From positions 14,514,348 through 14,578,347 of the forward strand of contig CAIIXF020000006.1 of assembly GCA_903813345.2 (NCBI GenBank): 64,000 nt of DNA. Reading direction: 5' to 3'. A program made the translations under genes and the position numbers. Source of the DNA: Owenia fusiformis (Eukaryota > Annelida > Polychaeta > Sabellida > Oweniidae). Positions 13,801 to 23,612 of the stretch are shown here, in pieces (positions within the stretch are counted from its first letter, which is position 1; every line of letters begins with the position of its first letter). The notes under the pieces are model-generated. The model was not told the DNA's origin, did not search any database, and saw only the letters and a program-made list of their open reading frames with translations.

Positions 13801-16800
13801 CTACAGTAGTGGCTGCTGTCGTAGATGTTACGGCAGCAGAACTGTCCTTGACTATAGACATGGCAGTTAAATCTGTGGTTGCTGTTGCATCTGTAGTAGC
13901 TATAGGGGCCAACTCCTGTTGGGCTTGAGCAGCTACTAGGGCAGCAGCATGTGTGGCAGCCACCCTAGAGGTCCCTGGTCTTGGTACAGGAACACCACCT
14001 CTCCTTCCAGGACCTTTTTTAACAGGTGCAGTTGTCTCTAATTCCTCACTGGGCATACCAGATACTTTTGATAAAAATAATTTTTCTAATGCTTGAGCCA
14101 TTAATACTATATCCTCTCCTGGTTTGTTGTATACATAACAGTTCGTAAACATTGTATTAAAGTCAGCGATACATTCCTTTGCACTAAAGTAGGCATTCTG
14201 TTCTAGTTTTTTCTTTATAGTTCCTAAATCCATAGGATGTTTGATTATTTTGTGGTAGTCCTGGAAAGCAAAGAATCATGATTATCAAAATGTGCAAATA
14301 TTTTTAATTAAATTCCTTTAGTTCCACTTGAATCTATGTATTATTTAGGACTCTACACTTCAAAAACATGACTTTAATTCCATTAGCCATGATCATTAAG
14401 TTATAAAAATCCATCAAGATTTAGCCAAAGCTTATTCTCAGACTTACTGGTAAGTTTAGTTTCTCTGGGTCTACAGGGACATGAAAGGGCCAGGCAAACT
14501 GGTGTTTCCACACAAACTTCATCACAGTTTTTAGTAAGTAGGACAGTTGATTTGTCATTCGCCCCTTCTTCTTAACAGCAGTCCCTGCTGTGCTATTCTG
14601 GTTAGTTTCATTCGACCCTTCTTTCTTTTCTTCTGCATTGTGTTCGGATGATAAGTTATTCTAGAACATAATCAAATAATATTTTGAACTTGCATTGAGA
14701 TATCCAAAGATAGTTAATGTCTATGCTCATAATCTCCCCTTTTCGTCCCCTTTTAACAGGATAGCCCCTTTCAATTTTGTTTGGAATGTAATGATCTGGG
14801 AGGACCAAAGGTTAACAAGAACTTAATAAAAAGAATAATGATAAAAAATAACAAGAACAGAGCTGCTTCAAAACAAAACGCAACTTTTGGTATAACATAG
14901 GCTCACATCTACACTTAGTTCAAGCTCGAAATCATCAAACTTGTGATTAAAATGCCTGCTGCGCTTGCTGGAGTAGATGGGACTCTGGATACTCTTGAAA
15001 AGTCAAATGAGACAACTAGACATTCATAAACTAGAGTTTTATGTCTTATGATTAATATATCATTGGAAAAAAGGCACAAATATAATATTTAAAATATAAA
15101 ATACACACCGTCATTGGTTTTGTCTCCCCATTTGGCTGTGATGCATCTGTGTTATTTTCTATGATTTTTGTATTTGCGACTGGAGTTTCAGTTTTCTGGG
15201 GCATCGGCGACTTTACTGTAGGCAATCTGCAAAGAGAGGTAGAATACTCTTTGAGGATTCTCTAATTCTATCAAATAGTACATATTGAAATATACTTAAC
15301 CATTTATCAACACTATAAAAATACATGTACATCTTTTCAGTCAGTGCAGAAAATGAGACTAAAATAAGTAGATCTGCTATACGTTAACATGTTGTATGTA
15401 TTCCTTCACAATATCTTATTGTTCTACCATTTTACTTCACTGTAAATTGCCACATTGCACTTGTGAGACAAAGGACACTTTCAAAGACAAAGACCAATAT
15501 TAATTATATCCCATAATGAAAATTCATTAACCAGCTGGCAATCTAGAACGTTCTTTGGCACTGTACCAGGATAAAAAGAAATACAATGATTGCAATCCAT
15601 ATGTTTAGTACTAATTAGTTAACTCACACATGTTTGCAGGTGAACCTCTGGAATAATACTTAACAAAACCAAATTTTAATATATACTGATGATAACTTGA
15701 CTAGCAGAAGCCTAGCAATCTCCTCTCAACATTTCATTCAAAATAAACCTCACTCTATACCATAATTGAACTGTTAAGTTTTCTTGATTACAAGTTTGTC
15801 ACATGGCTTCTTCAGAATGTCTAGTATAATATTGTCTAGTCCAATCAAAATGAGATTTAATTACTGTCAAAATGGAATAACTTGACTGGTGCATAAAGCA
15901 TCACATTAGGATTTTCAGGATTTTACACTTTAAGTTGTACTGGTATATTAAACTTGCAAGTTGATATGAATGACAATGTGACTATGAGACTATGTAATTG
16001 TCAAATGGATTACTACACATCATCATTGGCAAATAATGTAGTTGAAGTAAAGACACAATTTGAGTTAAATGTTGAAGGATGAATCAAGATTTCAAGCAAA
16101 CGAGCAAAAATGCGAAAAAAGTTGCTACTGCAGTCATGTTTTTATGAAAAAGTAAATCAAACCTACATTTTTACAAAAACAGCCAGTGTATCTTTAGTTC
16201 GTGAAAATTGTATCCAGAATCATCCAGTAGTTATTGAGATATGAATTATTTAGCCCAAGGTAAACCATTTTGCCACTTTGAAAAATATGCCAGCCATATA
16301 AGATAAAGTTGCCAAAATAAGGCAACATGCTAAAGGTTAGTATAAATAAATAAATAAATTACGATGGAGAAAATAGATATTCGTCCTCTATAAATCATAT
16401 ATCAAAGTGACTGTTAAATACATTATCTATAATGTCAATCACTTGTAGACTGTATATCCAGTTAAGGTCAGGGTGGCCATGGTTCAGGTGGAAGGAATGT
16501 TTTATGCAGGTTGGAACTGATGATCATGTTAGTGGACATCTAGGGTCATTGGACCATTGGTTTGTCAAAATAATAGTACCAGAAACTGGATGAAAAGAAA
16601 TATACAGGGTGTACACAGTATCCTTAAACTTTATTCAGACTTTGTATTATACTTGTCCCATTATGGACATTCTGGATATTGATCACAATGTGGCATAAGT
16701 CCAATGCATATGACAAAAACATAATGCAGTCTAAAACTATTTAGGTGTTTCCTGATAACATGGGTAAGATTATTTTTGGGAATTTTCACGTTTTTCAGAT

Positions 16801-19800
16801 GTGTCCCCAAAAGTATTCTTTGAAACTTTCCAAAATTCCCCTCACTTTGAGGTCCTAATGCCACCTCAGGGGACCCAAGCATAAGTGATCTTAAAAACTC
16901 TTTCAGATTTCATGAATACAATACTCCCGGTATTTTTGTGTGTGATCTAGTTTCGCGCTTTTCGCGATAGCAGTAAAATCGAAAAAATTAATCTTCACGA
17001 AATTGTCAATTAAATCCCTGGGGATTTTTGAAACTTTTTGAAGTGTTTTAGGCGTTAAATACGATACTAAGTAACAATGTCTGTTACAGTGGCTTATTAG
17101 ATCAAGTAAACCAAAAATTACGATGTAATAGAGTTAAGGTGCAGCATGTCATTGTGCAAGATGACATATTAGTAGGTGTACTTAGTGAAATTCACGAAAT
17201 TTAATAGCGGCGAGTGTTTCTCAAAATTCGCGAAATTAACTGGGATTACAATATACACCTTTCTAACTACAAAATATGAAAGAAGTCTAGTACTATTCAT
17301 GTGTTTTCAGGATGGAGATACATATGGATGGATCTTGTTAGAATAAAGAATATTTGTGGTTCAAGTTGTTGGTTAGTATTTAAGTAGATTGATAAATGAT
17401 CTCATTTACAAGAACATGTATATAGTTTGCAAAGGGGTTCTCCAGACTCCACACTGGATTCTATGTAACCCCATTGAAATAGGCAATAATAAAACTATTT
17501 CGTACTACCCACACCAAAAACAGTTGGATTGAGATTTGGTGAAAAACTTCTTGAAGCCACATTGATATTTTTGAGATAATATGGTGACAGGTCAACATGA
17601 CATAATCCAGGACATGTATATTCTCCAAGAAAGTCACAGCGCCTATACTTCAGTAATAAGCATGCAATGTCATCAGGAAATATAATGAAATGGTATTGTT
17701 GCTGTAGTAAATCAATTAAGAAAAGTCAAATAAGACTTACTAGTAAATTCAACTTGCCAAATAAGGCACTCAAATGTAATAATAATGATGAAATTGTCTC
17801 TATAATGTCAATCACTGTATATACAGTTATGGTCAGGGTGCATGTTTGGAACTTTGCTGCAGTCCTCAATGGGGTCATGTGTTATTTTTCAAATAAGAAA
17901 CACTCCTTCCCCACAGTGTCTACATCTCTCACTTTTGCACGAGTGCACTAATGCACCTAGAAAAGATTGTAGAGAAGAATGTTTTGATAAAATGTATAAT
18001 AAAAACAAGAAAATTCAGTTGAATTTTTTCTCACTGAATTTACATGTTTTTTTTTGTTTTTTAAATATATTTCACAAAACAAATCTTCTCACCAGTCTTT
18101 TCTACTCTGTGCAAAACTGGAAGACGTAGACAGTGTGGGGAACAAGTGATTCCTGGTTGAAATAATACTTTAAATTAAAAAAATAAGCAATCAAATCATT
18201 ATATTGCAACAGTTACTAAATGAAAAAATGGAAACATACAAACTAATATACATGTTGTTAGGACATGAATGAATGTTTCTATTTTTACATATTCTGTTTC
18301 AATATGGTCCTTTAATTGCTTATTTTTTAGATTCAAAGTAGTTCCAAACATTTAAAATTTTACTGTAGTTCAAAGTGGTCAATGGAATGTTACGAATCTG
18401 ACTGTAGAACTATTAGACACCAATTAAAATTTCTCAAGTGAGATATGTACGTTTGGAATTTATGCATTCCTCATTAGAATCGCATGTAATTTTTGGAAGT
18501 AGAGAACTCACGGTCCCCATGTCAAGCTGCGCGCCTAAGTAGGCGCGCAGTTTGTTTCGATCACAAACTGCGTGCCTAACAACATTGCATCTTTTAAGTT
18601 GGAGTCTGTATTTTGAAACGTAATTTAAGGACATTTATCCTGCATTGTTTTCTTGTTCAATGCGTTCATTCTGTGGCGAATATACAAATCTTGCAAATAC
18701 TAGCAAAAACTATGTGCAAATGAATCTAAGTTTTAAAACATAAGCAGATTAATGGCATTTTCGTCACTGATTTAACGGGAATTTATACGTAAATCGATCT
18801 AGCACTTTAAACATAAATGACAAATACTTTAGATTCGTTTTATATTTAATTCCTTACGCATTTATCATGTATAATTCAAAATATTTCGAGATAAAACAGA
18901 TAATAAGGAGATTAAAAAGAAATAAACCACAAACTGCGCACCTATTTTAGCCAGAAATTATAAACTGTGCACATACACTATTAAAACTACATATTATCAA
19001 TGAAATTTTTACAGAGGCACGTAAAGGTGTTTTTCATATAGCTTTGGAAACTTTGCTTTATTGTCAGATTTTATGAGATTTTCATATTGAAAGTCAAAAT
19101 GTATAATAGAAGTGACAATTAAGTTGGGAACGAAAGAAAGTATTTTATTTTCAGATCACCACTAGGTGGATGGACTCTCATAGTGTTTTAATTATAGGGC
19201 TCTACTATTAGACACATATGTGCCTTACATATGGCGCTTACGTTTTCTAATAATACAAAACAAGCTTGGATAGGCAATTAGGCACGCAGTTTGGGAAATA
19301 CATGTGCATATAGGCGCGCAGTTTGACAAGAAAAATGTTTAAATCACGTTTATGGCGTATTATCGTTTTGAACACAAACTATGCTGCTTTAATCAGATGG
19401 AGTGATCTTATATATTCTAGCATACACAGACACAATGGCTGAATAAACGGCATATGACGATAAACATACAAAGATATAACTTTACACTGTAAATTTTGAG
19501 CACAGAAGTTACTTAAGACCCTTATATTGAGATAACTAGGTTAACATCGGGAAAAACATTGAGTACTAAGAGTAAATTAAGTTCATCTTCACAGAATGGT
19601 ACTATCTATAGAACGAGACTAACCTTGTATTTTTCGTATTTTGGCTCTTTTTGGGAGTCGTGTCCTCCCCGTCTTCAATTTTGAAATATGCGCGCAGTTT
19701 GTCAGAGTTTCAAACTGCGTGCCTAGTAGGCACGCTGCTTGACATGGGCATCGTGGAACTCATTTCATATACAGTCTACACCTTTCACATTTGCAGAGTA

Positions 19801-21206
19801 CACTTAGGTACCAAGAAGGGAAAAACAAATATTTCATATAAGCTGTAGATCTATATATAAATGAGAAAATAAAGTGACCTGTTTATTCTGTACTCTAAAA
19901 TAAGTAGGTCACTGGTTGCATGTATATGAAAGGAGTTATTTATTCCTGAAAATAATCAACGACTCCAAGGAGGGCTGCATAAAAATTCCAAAAATACACA
20001 ATTTTACACATAGACTTTAAACAAACAGAATTACTCTCTTACAGGACTTGTAACTATGATTTGGTTGATACTGTCATATACTGCATCTTAATCGTCATGG
20101 TTATTATATGATTGAAGTCACAATCTGTGTTAGTTCAACAAGTTAAACCTAGTCTGGGCCTTATTTCTTATCTAACATATCTTGTGGCCCGCCCTAGGTC
20201 AAACGTCCGTGCCTATTCGGTCTTTGATGCAAAAAGTTTAATGGTGGCCTATGGTAGCGCATGCAATTGAATTCCATGCGCGTTTAATTAATATTTGATC
20301 GTGAGAATTTGCAACAAATGAAAGCATAGCACGGAAGTCTGTGACAGCTACGTAATCATAAAACAATGACACCCCGATTATGCATAAACCAGCATCATAC
20401 ATATAGTTTACACTTGCGTGATCATACTATTCAGTCTTATAGGTATGGGACCTTTCTTAATTTTTGTAACAAGTCAGTCAAAACACTTCCTTGTTGCATC
20501 AATGTCAGTTACACAGAAATTAATGACTAAGGGTGTGGAAAACGCAGCAAAATCAATACATGAGTTGTTTAACCTATCAATAATGTTATGAGTCATGCTC
20601 ATGAGTTGCTTTTGCTGGAAATTACCATTGTTGTGTAGTCATCATTGCCACATAAAGCAATAGTACACATCACAACTTGTTTTTTCAGTTTGTCTGGAGG
20701 TAAATCCTGGTTCTGTAGAAGATACCCAAGGTCATAAGTAATATCAACATAGACCTAAAGCAGGAATGCTCAAGTTGTGACAGTACAAAACTACTACATA
20801 CAGTTCTTCATCTCAAACACAAACGAAACTTAACCCACATTAGTTTTTTTAAATAAAAATTTATCATTTTATTCGTACTTTAGTATTATAGTGAAATTTC
20901 ATTCAATCTCTCTACTTCACTAGCTTAGTTCAGTCCATTATAACGCTCTAGTTTATGCAGATGTACGTGTACTTTAATTTAGAGCAAAGTTTTGGCTAGT
21001 TATTGAGATATTCGAGATATAATACACAATTTTGTTATCGACAAAAGCCGATCATGGCGGAAAATAAAACAATGCTCGCTAAATTTTAGTGTCTTTTTCT
21101 CGAACACTACAACTTGAAAAATAAAAATATCAATAAAGTACCCTGTATTAGTGTTGTTTGCATTCTGTGGATAGCCTTGCGGGAGTGGATGGCTCGCCGT
21201 GTCCAT
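1..21206 (-). CDS. BRD4: BET double-bromodomain protein, BRD4/fs(1)h-like (3' end cut by window edge)
   Basis: Acetyl-lysine reader of the BET family; in other animals it binds acetylated H3/H4 tails and recruits the elongation machinery to promoters and enhancers. Coding exons, minus strand, 5' to 3': 21206-21142, 15226-15109, 14660-14448, 14260-13643, 12986-12807, 12482-12387, 12171-12070, 11753-11625, 10958-10806, 10561-10162, 9747-9577, 9319-9188, 8822-8691, 1819-1782, 1031-905, 594-433, 169 to the edge. Every intron is GT-AG and all phases join, giving about 1,001 residues with no stop. Domain order is BD1, basic linker, BD2, acidic Ser/Glu stretch, Lys-rich segment, ET domain, Ser/Asp-rich tract, then a Pro/Ser/Thr-rich tail. 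More than 250 residues follow the ET domain and the frame is still open at the edge, which favours the long BRD4/fs(1)h form over BRD2/BRD3. Exon 1 ([14 protein letters not shown]...) rests on a start codon, a GT donor and phase agreement only, so it is the least certain exon. Confidence 0.93.
1783..8690 (-). other. 6.9-kb BET intron
   Basis: This is the largest intron of the gene seen here, between the Ser/Asp exon and the first C-terminal exon. It contains the 23-copy minisatellite at 2490-4275. The remaining AT-rich sequence (about 1.83-2.48 kb and 4.3-8.6 kb) shows no ORF with family similarity, no tRNA and no clear inverted-repeat element; the short reading frames there look like chance. 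Confidence 0.75.
2490..4275. repeat. Minisatellite, 78-79 bp unit, 23 copies
   Basis: GGATCTCATTGT recurs at 2498, 2577, 2655, 2734, 2813, 2891 and so on to 4230, giving 23 units that are 78 or 79 bp long depending on whether a G run has three or four bases. Units are nearly identical; variants are TTTACATT/TTTAAATT, GTACAG/GTGCAG and TTGGAT/TCGGAT. Runs of 78-bp units keep one frame open on both strands, producing periodic false proteins of up to 115 residues. The array is inside an intron of the BET gene and is not coding. Confidence 0.97.
9432..9916. repeat. Two diverged copies of a short dispersed repeat
   Basis: Segments near 9432-9512 and 9838-9916 begin with a form of AGAAGCATAATGA, contain a CCAGA(G/A)AA hairpin-like core and end close to CATGATGTAGGCTAT. 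They resemble the better preserved copies at 11157-11233 and 12567-12648. They sit in introns on either side of the ET exon at 9747-9577. Confidence 0.45.
10655..10775 (+). repeat. Short derivative of the GTCACCACC repeat family
   Basis: Between two BET exons, the sequence AAGGCATTTACATGCAAAA, then CCACCTGCCATTTGTTACAG, closely matches 46790-46912. It also matches both ends of the large array-bearing segment at 54975-56850. It looks like an internally deleted copy in which the left end joins directly to the right end. Confidence 0.5.
11157..11233 (+). repeat. Dispersed short repeat with hairpin core
   Basis: About 77 bp including GATCACACTAGCTCACCAGA, GAAACTCTGG and GATGACACGCATGATGTA. It is nearly identical to 12567-12648. 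The core CCAGAGAAACTCTGG folds into a 6-bp hairpin, and the right end is itself partly palindromic. It has no coding potential and is probably a MITE fragment. Confidence 0.7.
11625..12482 (-). other. BRD4: BET bromodomain 2 exons
   Basis: Three phase-0 exons (12482-12387, 12171-12070, 11753-11625) encode BD2. The N-terminal helix reads [20 protein letters not shown], the shelf WPFYKPVD is at residues 434-441, and the binding Asn is in [11 protein letters not shown] (Asn493). Both bromodomains keep their key Asn and WPF shelf, so both should bind acetyl-lysine. Short dispersed repeats lie in the introns but do not touch the exons. Confidence 0.95.
11844..11935 (+). repeat. Dispersed ~90-bp repeat, copy 1
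   Basis: The segment starts GTTGCCAAGTCATGAAACAG and includes TGACTGGGATTACC, GGCTATATTATGTCACCTCC and ACTGATTAGGA. It is repeated in the same orientation at 13130-13212 with a few substitutions and a short indel. Both copies are in introns of the BET gene. Confidence 0.65.
12567..12648 (+). repeat. Dispersed short repeat with hairpin core, second good copy
   Basis: Same family as 11157-11233, here with a more complete left end (AGAAGCATAATGATCACAC) and right end (GATGTAGGCTATCATCATA). It lies in the intron between the basic-linker exon and the first BD2 exon. Confidence 0.7.
13130..13212 (+). repeat. Dispersed ~90-bp repeat, copy 2
   Basis: Direct copy of 11844-11935: GTTGCTAAATCATCT, AAGTGACTGGGGTTACC, GCTATTTTATGTCACCTTC. 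Confidence 0.65.
13643..14660 (-). other. BRD4: BET bromodomain 1 exons plus Ala/Pro-rich linker
   Basis: Two exons (14660-14448 and 14260-13643, joined in phase 0) encode BD1, about residues 95-200. The ZA-loop shelf WPFHVPVD is at residues 118-125, and the acetyl-lysine-binding Asn is in [11 protein letters not shown] (Asn177), as in functional BET BD1 domains. The second exon continues past the domain into a basic GPGRRGG segment and then about 130 residues rich in Ala, Pro and Thr, longer and simpler than the folded part. The next exon (12986-12807) begins [12 protein letters not shown], the conserved basic motif between the BET bromodomains, and continues to [14 protein letters not shown]. 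Confidence 0.95.
16911..17252 (+). mobile_element. MITE-like dispersed repeat, plus-strand copy
   Basis: About 340 bp with short inverted ends (AATACTCCCGGT at the left, ACTGGGATTACAATAT at the right). It is present in the opposite orientation at 38640-38968 with very high identity in the middle, for example AACAATGTCTGTTACAG and TTAAGGTGCAGC. There is no ORF, so it is non-autonomous. The copies differ mainly at CpG sites. Confidence 0.75.
18509..19757. mobile_element. Foldback element with palindromic CGCGCAGTTTG motifs
   Basis: The left end CACGGTCCCCATGTCAAGC and the right end, whose reverse complement is CACGATGCCCATGTCAAGC, form inverted termini. Just inside each is a perfect palindrome: CTGCGCGCCTA, two bases, TAGGCGCGCAG at the left, and GCGTGCCTA, one base, TAGGCACGC at the right. 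The motif CAAACTGCGCGCCTA or its complement recurs at least nine times, near 18530, 18545, 18565, 18930, 18958, 19285, 19315, 19692 and 19712. There is no ORF of note, so the element is non-autonomous. Confidence 0.75.
20162..20338 (+). repeat. Two-copy dispersed repeat, copy 1
   Basis: A ~177-bp segment with TTGTGGCCCGCCCTAGGT, GTCCGTGCCTATTCGG and GAAAGCATAGCACGGAAGT is repeated in the same orientation at 37211-37383, in the first cenH3 intron. Neither copy has coding potential. Confidence 0.85.
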
Positions 21207-21570
21207 TTTCTGGCTGGATTCTCCTGAACACTTGAGGCCTCCGTCAACGGCAATGGCTTCTCACTGTGCAACAACTTTGTATTTATAGTGTCCGGGTATA
21301 GTCCGGCGCTTTCATTGGTCAATTTTGATCACATGACTATTTCAAATATATTTAACCTTAAATATCACAAAATCTAGCCACTCTTTGTCTCTAAACAAGT
21401 TACTGTCTTATTCTCCATACATTTCTCATTTTAATCCTATAAGTTTCTGTAGTATGTGTGTTCATTTTGACTCCCTACGAACGTGTTGAATTTTGGGCAA
21501 ATAAATTCCACCCAATCGACCAACGTCGAGTCATTTCATCTCCATTTTGATTGGCCAATGGCAATCACAT
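21207..21570 (-). promoter_or_regulatory. Probable BET promoter region with CCAAT boxes
   Basis: Upstream of the BET start codon at 21206, the minus strand carries a CCAAT box at 21318-21314 (plus-strand ATTGG), about 108 bp before the ATG. A palindromic double CCAAT box, ATTGGCCAAT, lies at 21550-21559. The CpG content just upstream of the ATG (GGCTCGCCGTG, GTCCGGCGC) is higher than in the flanks. No TATA box is clear. The transcription start is inferred, not shown. Confidence 0.4.
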
Positions 21571-21974
21571 GACTAGCTAATTTATGATTTACCAAATATA
21601 GATGAAATTACGCACACATATGTCCAAATAATTTCTCTCCTATATTCTCTGCATATTCAAGATTGGATATATATCCCAATAGGATTCGTAGATACCTGAT
21701 TTCCATTCGAAAACATGAGAGAAATAGCACACCTAATTTGACCTACTTTCAATTCTCGTATTTTCTCGAGATAAGCATTGCGCCTGCGTGAGCTTCACAT
21801 GTTGGTCTGCTTTCCTCCATAAGTGGACATAATACTCATTTTACATCCATACAAGTCGATATAGATACTTCTAATTTTGTTTTACTTTAAGGTGAGTATA
21901 TTTTGGTTATGTTTGCTAAATATGAATCATGTAGGTGGTGTAAATAAGCTAGAATATGATCAAGTTCATTTGGA

Positions 21975-22200
21975 AATTGGGCCATTCCATTTAAAAAATG
22001 TACGTGGGGTATGGATGCAAAATTCTGGGGGGGGGGGGGGGGGGGTGTTGACCGAAAAATTCTGGGGGGGGGGGTAGGAGACCAAAAAATTCTGGGGGGG
22101 GGGGGGTGTTGACCGAAAAATTCTGGGGGGGGGGTAGGAGACCGAAAAAATTCTGGGGGGGGTATTTGCAAAGGCATTATGAAGGGGGGGGTAATAATAG
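21975..22200 (+). repeat. G-tract repeat block with shared GGGCCATTCCATTT module
   Basis: The module GGGCCATTCCATTTAAAAAA followed by TGTACG and GGTATGGATGCA is joined to five units of the type AAATTCTGGGGGGGG, with G runs up to 23 bases. The same module occurs in reverse complement at 25648-25695, beside another G-tract block. Long reading frames here are proline- or glycine-rich artefacts of the G runs. The G tracts could form G-quadruplexes. Confidence 0.8.
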
Positions 22201-23098
22201 GGGGTGGTGGTGGTAGTCTGTGGGGGAGTATTCTATAGGGGTATAAGGGTGGAGTGTCTTTCAGTCTTTTAAAAGGCGGTAATAAGTCAGTTAATGTACA
22301 TGTATTTCTTGAGTATTTTGTGTATGGACTTGTCTGACACCAAATCTCGGTCATGTTTATTATTTCGAAATTTAATCCCAGCCAACAGAACAAAGTATGC
22401 TACAGCTAGCTGTATACAGGTTTTTCTCACTTTCATATTTGCAATGTATTTGTGATCCTATATAATGCTTAATGCTAAGATAAGGAAAACTTTGGTATGC
22501 TCTTGTTAAGGGTATAACTTTCTCTACAGTGTCATGGCTTTCATAGAACTCCTCTTCATTTCTGGAACAGTAAAACATGATTTCCCCAAAAACATGAAGA
22601 ATCATTAAAATTAACAAATATGACATTTTTCTCTGAAACAGTTACTGCATATTATTTAAACATTTTTAAATTCAGACAATGAGAATTAGAATATCTTCAT
22701 TCTCAAGTGAGATCAGTACATTTTCTAATTTATATCATACATCCTATATACTGGGGATCCACTTGATTACACTGGTTAGCGAAAAGGTTTGTCGGAATGT
22801 CGAAGGTACGATTTTTCTTTTTCCTTATTTCACGCGTTGTAGGCAGATTCCCCACGACATTCTTTCTCACAAACGTGTATCAGTATCATATGTTTTTGAA
22901 AATGTACATGTTTGCGAAAAAATAGCTCAGAGGACAACAGAATCGTTACCCTTTGCATTTGTTTGACTTCACTTCTTAAAAGAGAGCTTCGTCTTTACTC
23001 TTTCAAACTAAAATAAACCTGTGAACTCACTGCGCCAATCAGTGTTCGTTGGCCAAATTTGACCGACGTTCTATATATGGTCATTCCTTCTGACATCT

Positions 23099-23373
23099 CA
23101 GGCCTGTCAACTGTCCCGCAATTTGCGTATTTGTCACGCATTTGCTGAAGAATTTGAAGTCACGCCAGTTATTTTTGCGTGACAGAAAATGTCACGCAAA
23201 TACGCATTTTACCTGGTAATTGTCAAGCAAAAATATTTCTGTAGAAAAATTTCTAAAAAAGATCGTCTACACAGCAAAAATACGAACGCCGGAAAAAAAC
23301 GTACGCAATTCGTTCGGACTTTTCACGCGAATTACGTATATGTCACGCATTCCGTTCGAAATTTTTCGTACCT

Positions 23374-23406
<33 letters not shown>

Positions 23407-23612
23407 TTGATGGATGTTAGAAACGCGAGCCTAGCGAGCGCGAAAAGTTTGAGGTGTTCAAAATTTGGCAAGATGTAATAAAATTTAAACCAAGGTGTTC
23501 AAAATTTGGATCAAGGTGTTCAGATTTGGACCAAGGTGTCAACATTTTGAGGGGAGGTGTTCAACATTTCCAAGTCACTCATGTTAGGTGTTCCCAAGTT
23601 GACAGGCCTGCA
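23099..23612. mobile_element. MITE-like element with CAGGCCTGTCAACT termini and a poly-C tract
   Basis: The left end CAGGCCTGTCAACT and the right end AGTTGACAGGCCTG are perfect 14-bp inverted repeats enclosing 514 bp. The interior has repeats of TGTCACGCAAATACGCA in both orientations, a run of about 33 C, and four to five copies of AGGTGTTCAAAATTTGG. No transposase ORF is present. I see no convincing target-site duplication. Confidence 0.72.

Larger units (their letters stand above)
15227..21141 (-). other. First BET intron, 5.9 kb
   Basis: This intron separates the short first coding exon from the exon beginning [13 protein letters not shown]. It carries a MITE-like repeat at 16911-17252, a foldback element at 18509-19757 and a two-copy repeat at 20162-20338. 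Between these I see only AT-rich sequence without recognisable genes. Regulatory elements of the BET gene could lie here, but none is identifiable by eye. Confidence 0.7.

Noticed and set aside
11500-16660. GGACACCCTGTAT and TACAGGGTGTACAC words near 11.53 and 16.61 kb as ends of one transposon
   Set aside because: They have the look of transposon termini, but the 5-kb span between them contains BET exons and no other paired features.
21887-22393. Proline-rich ORF of 168 codons on the minus strand
   Set aside because: It is produced by long G runs read on the complementary strand, in a repeat block.
23189-23420. ORFs ending in a polyproline stretch
   Set aside because: The polyproline is the translated poly-C tract of a mobile element.
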